Below, piece by piece: positions 39,756 through 45,865 of a stretch of DNA of 45,865 bases. Position numbers and translations under genes: made by a program. The DNA lies in NCBI RefSeq assembly GCF_002102255.1, contig NZ_LQPH01000145.1, forward strand, positions 1 through 45,865, written 5' to 3'. Source of the stretch: Mycobacterium nebraskense (GTDB lineage: Bacteria > Actinomycetota > Actinomycetes > Mycobacteriales > Mycobacteriaceae). The stretch's first letter is position 1. Every line of letters starts with the position of its first letter. The notes beneath the pieces were generated by a model. It was not told the DNA's origin, searched no databases, and saw only the letters and a list, made by a program, of their open reading frames with translations.

Positions 39756-40775
39756 ATGAGCACCGCTACCGGATCCCGCCGGATTTTCTCCGGCGTGCAG
39801 CCCACCTCCGATTCGCTCCACCTAGGCAACGCGTTGGGTGCCATCACCCAGTGGGTCGCGCTGCAGGAGGATCACGAGGCCTTCTTCTGCGTGGTCGACC
39901 TGCACGCCATCACCATCCCCCAGGATCCCGAGGCGCTGCGCCGCCGAACCTTGGTCACGGCCGCCCAGTACCTGGCGCTGGGTATCGACCCCGCGCGCAG
40001 CACCATCTTCGTGCAGAGCCACGTGCCCGCCCACTCCCAGCTGGCCTGGGTGCTGGGCTGCTTCACCGGCTTCGGGCAGGCCTCGCGGATGACGCAGTTC
40101 AAGGACAAGTCGGCGCGGCAGGCCGGCGACTCCACCACCGTGGGCCTGTTCACCTATCCGGTGTTGCAGGCCGCCGACGTCCTGGCCTACGACGCCGAGC
40201 TGGTCCCGGTGGGCGAGGACCAGCGCCAGCATCTCGAGCTGGCGCGCGACGTGGCGCAGCGGTTCAACAGCCGATTCCCGGACACGTTCGTGGTCCCCGA
40301 CCTGCTGATCCCCAAGGCCACCGCCAAGATCTACGACCTACAGGACCCGACGTCGAAGATGAGCAAATCCGCGGCCACCGATGCCGGCTTGATCAACCTG
40401 CTCGACGATCCCGCCGCTTCCGCGAAGAAGATTCGGTCGGCCGTCACCGACAGCGAGCGTGAGATCCGTTTCGACACCGACGCCAAGGCGGGGGTGTCCA
40501 ACCTGCTGACCATCCAGTCGGCGGTCACCGGCGTGGGCATCGACAAGCTCGTCGAGGGTTACGCCGGACGGGGTTACGGCGACTTGAAGAAGGACACCGC
40601 CGAGGCGGTCGTCGAATTCGTCAGCCCGATCAAGGCCCGCGTCGACGAATTGCTGGCTGACCCAGCCGAATTGGAGGGGGTGCTCGCGGCCGGAGCGGAA
40701 CGGGCCGAGGATGTCGCCGGCAAAACCGTTCGGCGGGTCTACGATCGGTTAGGTTTCCTTCCGCAGCGAGGATGA
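39756..40775 (+). CDS. trpS: Tryptophanyl-tRNA synthetase
   Basis: A 339-residue class I aminoacyl-tRNA synthetase, orthologue of Rv3336c. It charges tRNA-Trp. The HIGH-like signature is in SDSLHLGNALGA (residues 18-29), and the KMSKS motif is exact at about 204-208; GVQPTSDSLHLGN and the QASRMTQFKDKS stretch are TrpRS hallmarks. The start ATG 39756 gives the usual family N-terminus; no strong ribosome binding site precedes it. Its TGA overlaps the next gene's ATG (ATGA), so the membrane protein is coupled to it. Confidence 0.95.
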   Translation: MSTATGSRRIFSGVQPTSDSLHLGNALGAITQWVALQEDHEAFFCVVDLHAITIPQDPEALRRRTLVTAAQYLALGIDPARSTIFVQSHVPAHSQLAWVLGCFTGFGQASRMTQFKDKSARQAGDSTTVGLFTYPVLQAADVLAYDAELVPVGEDQRQHLELARDVAQRFNSRFPDTFVVPDLLIPKATAKIYDLQDPTSKMSKSAATDAGLINLLDDPAASAKKIRSAVTDSEREIRFDTDAKAGVSNLLTIQSAVTGVGIDKLVEGYAGRGYGDLKKDTAEAVVEFVSPIKARVDELLADPAELEGVLAAGAERAEDVAGKTVRRVYDRLGFLPQRG

Positions 40776-41812
40776 GTCTCACCATGAGCGAGCCGGCGAA
40801 GGCGGGCGTCCTCGATCGCTTGCGGGCCCGGTACGGATGGCTCGACCACGTCATCCGCGCCTACCAGCGGTTCGACGACCGCAATGGCGGGTTCTTCGCG
40901 GCCGGCCTCACCTATTACACGATCTTCGCGTTATTTCCCTTGCTGATGGTCGGTTTCGCGGCCTTCGGGTTCGTCCTGTCCCGGCGGCCCGAGCTGCTGA
41001 AAACGATCGACGACCACATCCGGTCCCAGGTGACCGGAGCCCTGGGGGATCAGCTACTGGACCTGATGAACTCGGCGATCGCCGCGCGGGCGTCGGTGGG
41101 GGTCATCGGTCTGGCCACCGCGGTCTGGGCGGGCCTGGGCTGGATATCGCATCTGCGGCAGGCGCTGACGGAGATGTGGTGGGACGAGCACATCGAGTCG
41201 CCGGGCTTCGTGCGCAACAAGTTGTCCGATCTGTTGGCCATGGTGGGGACGTTCGCGGTGATCATGGCCACCATCGGCCTCACCACGGTCGGCCATGACG
41301 CACCGCTGGCCGCGCTGCTGAAATGGCTTGGCGTACCGCAGCTTTCGGTCTTGGATTGGCTCTTCTGGCTGTTGTCGATCGTGATCTCGACGGCGGTGTC
41401 GTGGTTGCTGTTCACCTGGATGATCGCCCGGCTGCCGCGCGAGAAGGTCAGCCTGGCCGATGCGGCGCGCGGCGCGCTGATGGCGGCGGTCGGGTTCGAA
41501 GTGTTCAAGCAGGTGGCTTCCATCTACCTGCGGGTGGTGCTGCGCAGCCCCGCGGGCGCTACGTTCGGCCCGGTGCTCGGTCTGATGGTGTTCGCCTACA
41601 TCACCTCGTATCTCGTGCTCTTCTGTACGGCGTGGGCGGCGACGGCATCCGGTCGCCCGCGCACTCGCCATGTCGCCCCGCCCGCGCCGGCGATCATCGC
41701 CCCACGCGTGCAGCTGGACGAGGGGATCAGCACGCGACAGACGCTGACCGCGATGGCGATGGGGGCCGTTGGGGCGCTAGCCCTCTCGCGCGTCACCCGG
41801 CGGCTGCGCTAG
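40772..41812 (+). CDS. YihY/BrkB-family inner membrane protein
   Basis: A 346-residue polytopic membrane protein of the YihY (UPF0761/BrkB) family, orthologue of Rv3335c. Family motifs: an N-terminal amphipathic segment, then FFAAGLTYYTIFALFPLL (TM1), a GLGWISHLRQALTEMW loop, and four further TM helices ending with FGPVLGLMVFAYITSYLVLF. The tail is cytoplasmic with a final hydrophobic stretch near 325-340. Function is not established; the old link to ribonuclease BN is wrong. The start overlaps the trpS stop as ATGA, and an ATG four codons later is an alternative. The 3' end overlaps nagA by 20 bases. Confidence 0.85.
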   Translation: MSLTMSEPAKAGVLDRLRARYGWLDHVIRAYQRFDDRNGGFFAAGLTYYTIFALFPLLMVGFAAFGFVLSRRPELLKTIDDHIRSQVTGALGDQLLDLMNSAIAARASVGVIGLATAVWAGLGWISHLRQALTEMWWDEHIESPGFVRNKLSDLLAMVGTFAVIMATIGLTTVGHDAPLAALLKWLGVPQLSVLDWLFWLLSIVISTAVSWLLFTWMIARLPREKVSLADAARGALMAAVGFEVFKQVASIYLRVVLRSPAGATFGPVLGLMVFAYITSYLVLFCTAWAATASGRPRTRHVAPPAPAIIAPRVQLDEGISTRQTLTAMAMGAVGALALSRVTRRLR

Positions 41813-42929
41813 CGCCCACCCGCCAACGGCCGGCCGCCATGACCGCGGTCACCCGCAGATCGCCGTCCAGCACAACGAGATTCGCGTCATATCCGGCGCG
41901 CAGGCTGCCCACCCGCTCGAGGCCGAGGGCCCGCGCCGGCGTCGCCGAGGTCGTCTGCGCCGCGACGGCCAGTCCCGCATCGGCATTCACGGCGCGGAAC
42001 AGCCGGTCCATGGTGGCGGTGCTGCCCGCGATCGTCGACGTCCCGCGCACCCGTGCCACACCGGACACGACGTCGATGGCCACCGCGCCGAGGTGGAACG
42101 CCCCGTCGTCGCGGCCGGCCGCGGCGATGGCGTCGGTGACCACGGCGACCCGCTCGGGCCCGGCGGCCCCGATCACCGCGCGCACCACGGCCGGGTGCAC
42201 GTGCACCCCGTCGGCGATCAGCTCGACGGTGACTCCCGGGTGGCGCAGCAGGGCGAGCGCCGGCCCGGGCTCGCGGTGGTGCAGCGGCGGCATCGCGTTG
42301 AACAGGTGAGTGCCGACCGTGGCGCCCAGGGCGATGGCGTGCTCGGCCTGCTCGTAGCTGGCGTCCGTATGCCCAAGCGCCACAACGACTCCGGCGTCGA
42401 GAAAGCGGCGGATCGCCTGGTCCGCCCCGGGCAGCTCGGGCGCCAGGGTGACCATCCGGATCGCGCCGCCGCCGGCGTCGAGTACGGCGTCGATCTCGGC
42501 CGGGTCCGCGTCGCGCATCTTGGCGGGATCGTGCGCTCCGCAGCGGGCCCGGCTCAGCCACGGCCCCTCCAGGTGGATGCCCGCGACGGTGCCGTGCCGG
42601 GTGGCTTCGGCGAGCGCGCGCACCCCGGTGAGTAACTCCGCGGGCGAGGTGGTCACCAGGCTGGCGAGCGTCGTCGTGGTGCCGTGCCGCAGGTGGAATT
42701 CCGCGGCGCCGGTGATGCCGTCGCATTCGGTGTAGGACGCCCCGCCGCCGCCGTGCACGTGCATGTCGATGAAGCCGGGCACTACGGTGCCATTGGGGAA
42801 GTCCGCGTCGGCCGGGCGGGGCGGAGGGCCCGCGCCGCCGGCGAGGATCCGCCCGCCGTCCGTCTCGAGCCAGCCCGGTCGGCGGACCCGCCCGTCGAGC
42901 ACCATGGTGCCCGCGGCGATCACTACCAT
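41793..42929 (-). CDS. nagA: N-acetylglucosamine-6-phosphate deacetylase
   Basis: A 378-residue amidohydrolase, orthologue of Rv3332. It deacetylates GlcNAc-6-P to GlcN-6-P in amino-sugar catabolism and peptidoglycan recycling. The metal-site motif is GFIDMHVHGGGG near residue 50; further conserved segments are HLEGPWLSRARCGAHDP, LGHTDASYEQAEHAI, THLFNAMPPLHHREPG and VVTDAIAAAG, which holds the catalytic Asp. The ATG at 42929 overlaps the sugI stop by 7 bases, so the pair is probably translated together, suggesting that SugI supplies a sugar related to NagA; the transport substrate is not known. Confidence 0.92.
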   Translation of the reverse strand: MVVIAAGTMVLDGRVRRPGWLETDGGRILAGGAGPPPRPADADFPNGTVVPGFIDMHVHGGGGASYTECDGITGAAEFHLRHGTTTTLASLVTTSPAELLTGVRALAEATRHGTVAGIHLEGPWLSRARCGAHDPAKMRDADPAEIDAVLDAGGGAIRMVTLAPELPGADQAIRRFLDAGVVVALGHTDASYEQAEHAIALGATVGTHLFNAMPPLHHREPGPALALLRHPGVTVELIADGVHVHPAVVRAVIGAAGPERVAVVTDAIAAAGRDDGAFHLGAVAIDVVSGVARVRGTSTIAGSTATMDRLFRAVNADAGLAVAAQTTSATPARALGLERVGSLRAGYDANLVVLDGDLRVTAVMAAGRWRVGASAAAG

Positions 42930-44248
42930 CGGCCGCCGTTCTCCCAGAAGTGCCGGATTTCCTCCAGCTGGCGGCCCTTGGTCTCCGGTGCGTACCGGTA
43001 GACGACGACGAACGCGACCACCGCGAGGGACGCGAACACCGCGAAAGTCCCCGCGCCACCCAGGGAATGCAGCATGGTCAGGAACACGGCGGCGATGATC
43101 GCGTTGGCCACCAGGCTCGAGGTGAGCATCGTGCTCGAGCCGATGGACCGCAGCCGGGACGGGAAGCTCTCGCTGGCGTACACCCAGCCCAGGGAGCCGA
43201 ACCCCATGGTGAAGCCGACGATGAACAGCAGTATTCCGCCGAAGCCGAGGATCGCGCCGCCGAAGCCCCGCCCGAACACGGCCATCAGCACGACGTCGGC
43301 GGCGACCATCATGGCGATGCCGCACAACAGGATTGGGCGCCGGCCCAGCCGGTCCACCATCAGCAGCGACGCGCCCACGGCCGCCAACCCGGCGATCTGC
43401 ACCAGGGCGGGCAGCGCCAGCAGTGCGAAATTGCCCGTGAAGCCCATGGCTTCGAATATCCGTGGGCTGTAATAGATGATCGCGTTGATGCCGGTGATCT
43501 GGATCAGGAAGCCGAGCGTGACGACGAAGGCGGTGGCCCGCGAATACGGCGGGCGCAGCATCTCGGACCAGGCGCCTTGGAAACCCGGGGAGCCTTCGCT
43601 CAGGGCGCGGCCGATCTCGGCGAGCTCGTCGTCGACCTGGGCGGTGGGCTCCACGCGCAGCAGCGCGCGGCGGGCGTCGTCGAGCCGGCCCTTCAGCACG
43701 TACCACCGCGCCGTGTCGGGCGCCCGAATCAACAACGGCAGCAACAGCATTGCGGGCACGGTGGCCAATCCCAGCATCCAGCGCCAGCTGTGGGTCCCGG
43801 CCAGTAGGTAACCGGTGAGGTAGCCGACGATGAGTCCGCTGACGATCGCCAGCTGATAGGCCGTCAGCAGCGAACCGCGCACCGCCGTCGGAGCAGATTC
43901 GGCGATGTATACCGGCACGACCACCACCGCCACGCCGAGCGTCAAGCCGAGCAGGAGCCGGGCCGTCAGCAGCATCGGCAGGGAGACCGAGAGCGCGCCC
44001 AGCACCGCGAACGCCGCGTAGGCGACCAGCAGTAGCACCACCGACTTCTTACGCCCGATCGCGTTGGCCAGCACGCCGGCGCCCAGCGCCCCGGCGATCT
44101 GGCCGATCACCACCATCGTCGTCAGCAGTTCCTGTTGCCGGGTGGACAGCCCGAAGTCCTCGGTGACGTACAGTTGCGCGCCGGCGATGATGGACAGGTC
44201 GTAGCCGTAGATGATGCCGATGCTGGCCGCGGTCAGCCCGACCAGCAA
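42923..44248 (-). CDS. sugI: Sugar-transporter-family MFS permease SugI
   Basis: A 441-residue, 12-TM permease of the MFS sugar porter family, orthologue of Rv3331. Visible porter signatures: GIIYGYDLSIIAG in TM1, ANAIGRKKSVVL in loop 2-3, VYIAESAPTAVRG after TM4, DRLGRRPILL in loop 8-9 and APETKGRQLEE at the end. The sugar is unknown. The usable in-frame start is TTG 44248, which begins directly in TM1. An ATG at 44316 with an ideal leaderless promoter lies upstream but in another frame and ends at 44284, next to the point where the sugI frame opens. The N-terminus may therefore be frameshifted or coupled to that short ORF. Confidence 0.85.
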   Translation of the reverse strand: MLVGLTAASIGIIYGYDLSIIAGAQLYVTEDFGLSTRQQELLTTMVVIGQIAGALGAGVLANAIGRKKSVVLLLVAYAAFAVLGALSVSLPMLLTARLLLGLTLGVAVVVVPVYIAESAPTAVRGSLLTAYQLAIVSGLIVGYLTGYLLAGTHSWRWMLGLATVPAMLLLPLLIRAPDTARWYVLKGRLDDARRALLRVEPTAQVDDELAEIGRALSEGSPGFQGAWSEMLRPPYSRATAFVVTLGFLIQITGINAIIYYSPRIFEAMGFTGNFALLALPALVQIAGLAAVGASLLMVDRLGRRPILLCGIAMMVAADVVLMAVFGRGFGGAILGFGGILLFIVGFTMGFGSLGWVYASESFPSRLRSIGSSTMLTSSLVANAIIAAVFLTMLHSLGGAGTFAVFASLAVVAFVVVYRYAPETKGRQLEEIRHFWENGGRW

Positions 44249-44283
44249 GCCCCGCCGCGACGGGGCGGGCGGCCTATCGGCGC

Positions 44284-44316
44284 TCAGTTGACGTCCCGGT
44301 CAAGGGCTTCAGTCAT
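44284..44316 (-). CDS. 10-codon leaderless ORF before sugI, or frameshifted sugI start
   Basis: ATG 44316 encodes MTEALDRDVN and then TGA. A TAGACT -10 (44329-44324) ends seven bases before the ATG, so it should be the first codon of the sugI transcript. Its last bases AACTGA overlap a CTG in the sugI frame, from which LSADRPPAPSRRGLLVGL reads straight into TM1. Either the gene suffered a 1-base change near 44285-44290, or the short ORF is a natural coupling leader. Confidence 0.4.
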   Translation of the reverse strand: MTEALDRDVN

Positions 44317-44330
44317 CTCGGTGAGTCTAT

Positions 44331-44350
44331 TGTCCCCCGATCGGGGGACA
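44331..44350. promoter_or_regulatory. Perfect 20-bp palindrome, likely operator of sugI/MFS genes
   Basis: TGTCCCCCGATCGGGGGACA is a perfect 10+10 palindrome. It begins two bases upstream of the sugI -10 and covers its -35 region. A second copy of the right part, CCGATCGGGGGA (44371-44382), lies 34 bp away within an imperfect dyad near the divergent MFS promoter. This is the form of a homodimeric repressor operator; no regulator gene is in the window beside it. Confidence 0.6.
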
Positions 44351-44405
44351 AGGAATTCCCCCCGCCTTGTCCGATCGGGGGATGTTTCTGGCTGCTCAGC
44401 GCCCA

Positions 44406-44411
44406 TAAGTT
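44406..44411 (+). promoter_or_regulatory. -10 element of the MFS transporter gene
   Basis: TAAGTT (TANNNT) ends six bases before the ATG at 44418; no Shine-Dalgarno is present, so the transcript is probably leaderless. Confidence 0.5.
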
Positions 44412-44417
44412 CTGTTC

Positions 44418-45740
44418 ATGTCCGTCACGCTGGCGCCCACCGCCTCGGCACAGAAAAGCCCGTTCCGGCGCCTGCTGTCCCAGGGCACGCTCTACACGGC
44501 GGGGATGCAGCTCAGCAATTGTGCCGTCGTGCTGCCATTCATTTGTGCGCACCAGGGCATCACGTGGGTGGCCGGGCTGCTATTTCCGGCGTACGGCATG
44601 GGTGCCATCGCGGGAAATTCGATGGCGCCGGCGGTTCTGCAGCGAGCGGGCCAGAAGCGGCACCTGCTGATGGCGGCGATAGCGGGAACCGTGGCCGCCA
44701 TGGTTTTGCTCGACGCCCTAATCCCCTGGACGGGCGTTTTGATCGCGGCGGTGTTTGTGCTGACGTGCCTGGGCAGCGGAGTTGCCGTCGGGATTTCCTG
44801 CGTCGCCTACCCCGACCTCATCTCCAACAAGCTGTCGGCATCACGGCGGGGCGAACTGTTGCTGATTCAGGGGGCCATCGGGTCGGTGCTGGCAACCGTC
44901 CTCATGCTGCTGGTTGTACCGGCGCTGGCCCATGGCGATTCGATGGCGTATCGCCGCGACCTGCTGTGGCTGGGCGCAGGCGGCCTGGCCGCGTCCGCCG
45001 TCGCGGCGCTGTTCGTCGGCCCGATAAAGAGCGCTTCGATCACCACGCGATTGTCTGTGCGAGACACCTACCGACAGGGCTTCGCGGTCGCCCGGTCCCA
45101 GTCATGGTTTCGCCGGTATGTGATCACGTACCTGTTGTTCGCTCCGATCAACCTCGGCACCGTTTTCTACACCTTGCGCACGGCCCACCACAGCGGCACT
45201 TTGCATGTGCTGGTGGTCCTGTCCAGCGTCGGACTGGTTCTTGGCTCGACGGTGTGGCGCAAGGTGTTCCGCGTATTCGGCGTGCGCGGCATGCTCCTGG
45301 GCAGTGCCCTGCTCAGCGTCGCCGCCGTCGTGCTGTGCATCGTGGCCGAGTCGAGCGGCCAGTGGTTTCACATGTGGGCGTACGGCACGGCGTTCTTCCT
45401 GGCGACAGTGGCCGGTCAGGCCATCTTCGCTTCAGCGGTATCGTGGATCAGCGTCGCCGCTCCCGAACAGCACCGCGGAACACTGATCGGCTTTGGCTCG
45501 ACGGTGTACAACGTGGCATCCACCGTGTTGGGAGCCGCCCTCGGCTCAATCGCTCAGATGCACAGCACGATCTGGCCGGACGTCCTACTGCTCATACTGA
45601 CCGTCGCCGCCGCCCTTGCGGCGCTGGGCGCGCCCGCGTCGGAGACACGGCGCACGGCCGCCGCGCTCGAGCGCAGCGTGGCGTTTCCGCGCCGGTCCTT
45701 CTCCACGGCCTCACCGTCGTTGAGCCTGCAGGCGGCCTAG
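44418..45740 (+). CDS. MFS transporter of unknown substrate
   Basis: A 440-residue multi-pass membrane protein, about 12 TM helices, with a short basic N-terminus and a cytoplasmic tail. A central cytoplasmic loop (about 200-225, SASITTRLSVRDTYRQGF) separates the two halves. No strong sugar-porter or drug-exporter signature is visible, so the substrate cannot be called. I know of no equivalent between sugI and dacB1 in M. tuberculosis; it may be an insertion in this lineage or a loss there. It diverges from sugI around the palindrome and probably shares its regulation. The stop overlaps that of a convergent gene as CTAG. Confidence 0.72.
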   Translation: MSVTLAPTASAQKSPFRRLLSQGTLYTAGMQLSNCAVVLPFICAHQGITWVAGLLFPAYGMGAIAGNSMAPAVLQRAGQKRHLLMAAIAGTVAAMVLLDALIPWTGVLIAAVFVLTCLGSGVAVGISCVAYPDLISNKLSASRRGELLLIQGAIGSVLATVLMLLVVPALAHGDSMAYRRDLLWLGAGGLAASAVAALFVGPIKSASITTRLSVRDTYRQGFAVARSQSWFRRYVITYLLFAPINLGTVFYTLRTAHHSGTLHVLVVLSSVGLVLGSTVWRKVFRVFGVRGMLLGSALLSVAAVVLCIVAESSGQWFHMWAYGTAFFLATVAGQAIFASAVSWISVAAPEQHRGTLIGFGSTVYNVASTVLGAALGSIAQMHSTIWPDVLLLILTVAAALAALGAPASETRRTAAALERSVAFPRRSFSTASPSLSLQAA

Positions 45741-45865
45741 GGGCGCGTCGCCTCCGGCGATTTATCGGCGGGCGTCAGTAACAGGGCACGCACCAAACGG
45801 CGGGGCCCGGAGGGCCGAAGCATCTGGCTGGCCGGGCGCGGGCGCACGCGTTGGGGCCACCAGAA
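45737..45865 (-). CDS. C-terminal fragment of a gene running off the window (possibly dacB1)
   Basis: The minus strand is open from the window edge to a TAG at 45739-45737, giving a 42-residue tail that begins FWWPQRVRPRP and ends PADKSPEATRP. It shares the CTAG stop overlap with the MFS gene, the pattern seen at other convergent pairs here. In M. tuberculosis the gene upstream of sugI on this strand is dacB1 (Rv3330), a D,D-carboxypeptidase with a C-terminal membrane anchor; an Arg-rich tail after a TM helix would fit. Identity is inference from position only. Confidence 0.4.
   Translation of the reverse strand, partial: FWWPQRVRPRPASQMLRPSGPRRLVRALLLTPADKSPEATRP

Noticed and set aside
1..45865. 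Novel mobile element, CRISPR array, tRNA or rRNA gene
   Set aside because: No transposase, integrase, terminal repeats, regularly spaced repeats or tRNA-like cloverleaf was seen; base composition is even apart from short intergenic gaps.

Overview
This window is chromosomal DNA of a high-GC actinobacterium. Almost every protein reads as the orthologue of a Mycobacterium tuberculosis Rv33xx gene, in an order that is collinear with (but inverted relative to) Rv3395c down to Rv3330. Lipid genes (CmaA1-type mycolate cyclopropane synthase, AcrA1, HtdY), the ImuA'/ImuB/DnaE2 mutasome, the Mfp conservon with MfpA, and a SAM-IV riboswitch all place it in Mycobacterium. The adjacent icd2-icd1 pair, the tandem FHA-ABC transporters and the lack of PE/PPE, toxin-antitoxin and IS genes argue against the M. 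tuberculosis complex and suggest a slow grower such as the M. avium complex; the species call is inference. I see no rRNA, tRNA, IS element, prophage or CRISPR array.

Layout. 1-2.4 kb: imuA'-imuB (damage tolerance). 2.4-8.6 kb: a small hypothetical, a nucleoside hydrolase, cmaA1, acrA1, lipoprotein lpqD and htdY. 8.6-11.1 kb: otsB2 (trehalose) and a WS/DGAT acyltransferase. 11.2-14.5 kb: dnaE2 with a near-perfect LexA box and an apparently leaderless start. 14.6-16.7 kb: nitroreductase, YCII protein, SpoU-type methyltransferase and a SAM methyltransferase; the last two diverge from a 17-bp gap that looks like a symmetric bidirectional promoter. 16.9-21.6 kb: the mfpEDCBA conservon, preceded by a coupled 22-codon ORF. 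21.6-26.8 kb: two tandem Rv1747-like FHA-FHA-ABC transporters. 26.9-29.8 kb: Old Yellow Enzyme family protein, folD, DUF3017 and DUF732 proteins. 30.0-31.5 kb: an intact exported FAD oxidase. 31.5-35.1 kb: metY-metX-methyltransferase operon behind a SAM-IV riboswitch. 35.2-38.7 kb: icd2 and icd1. 38.7-41.8 kb: alpha/beta hydrolase, trpS and a YihY-family membrane protein. 41.8-45.7 kb: nagA-sugI and a divergent MFS transporter around a perfect 20-bp palindrome. The last 129 bases look like the 3' end of a further gene, possibly dacB1.

The most interesting signal is in the metY leader. The SAM-IV aptamer is followed by two mutually exclusive hairpins. These appear to expose or hide the Shine-Dalgarno sequence of a 20-codon Met/Cys-rich upstream ORF rather than that of metY. 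A C-rich, G-poor stretch then leads into metY, which suggests a riboswitch to leader-peptide to (possibly Rho) relay controlling methionine synthesis. Other points of note are a tandem transporter copy that has lost two phosphothreonine-pocket residues in its first FHA domain, a probable 18-bp-spaced bidirectional promoter, a leaderless 10-codon ORF or frameshift at the start of sugI, and several operator-like dyads in divergent promoter regions.

The genome is very compact here. Many convergent genes share or abut stop codons, and many genes have a TANNNT -10 element 6-8 nt before the start codon with no Shine-Dalgarno sequence, the pattern of leaderless mycobacterial mRNAs. Start choices below use that signal, coupling overlaps (ATGA/GTGA/TTGA) and remembered lengths of M. 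tuberculosis orthologues.
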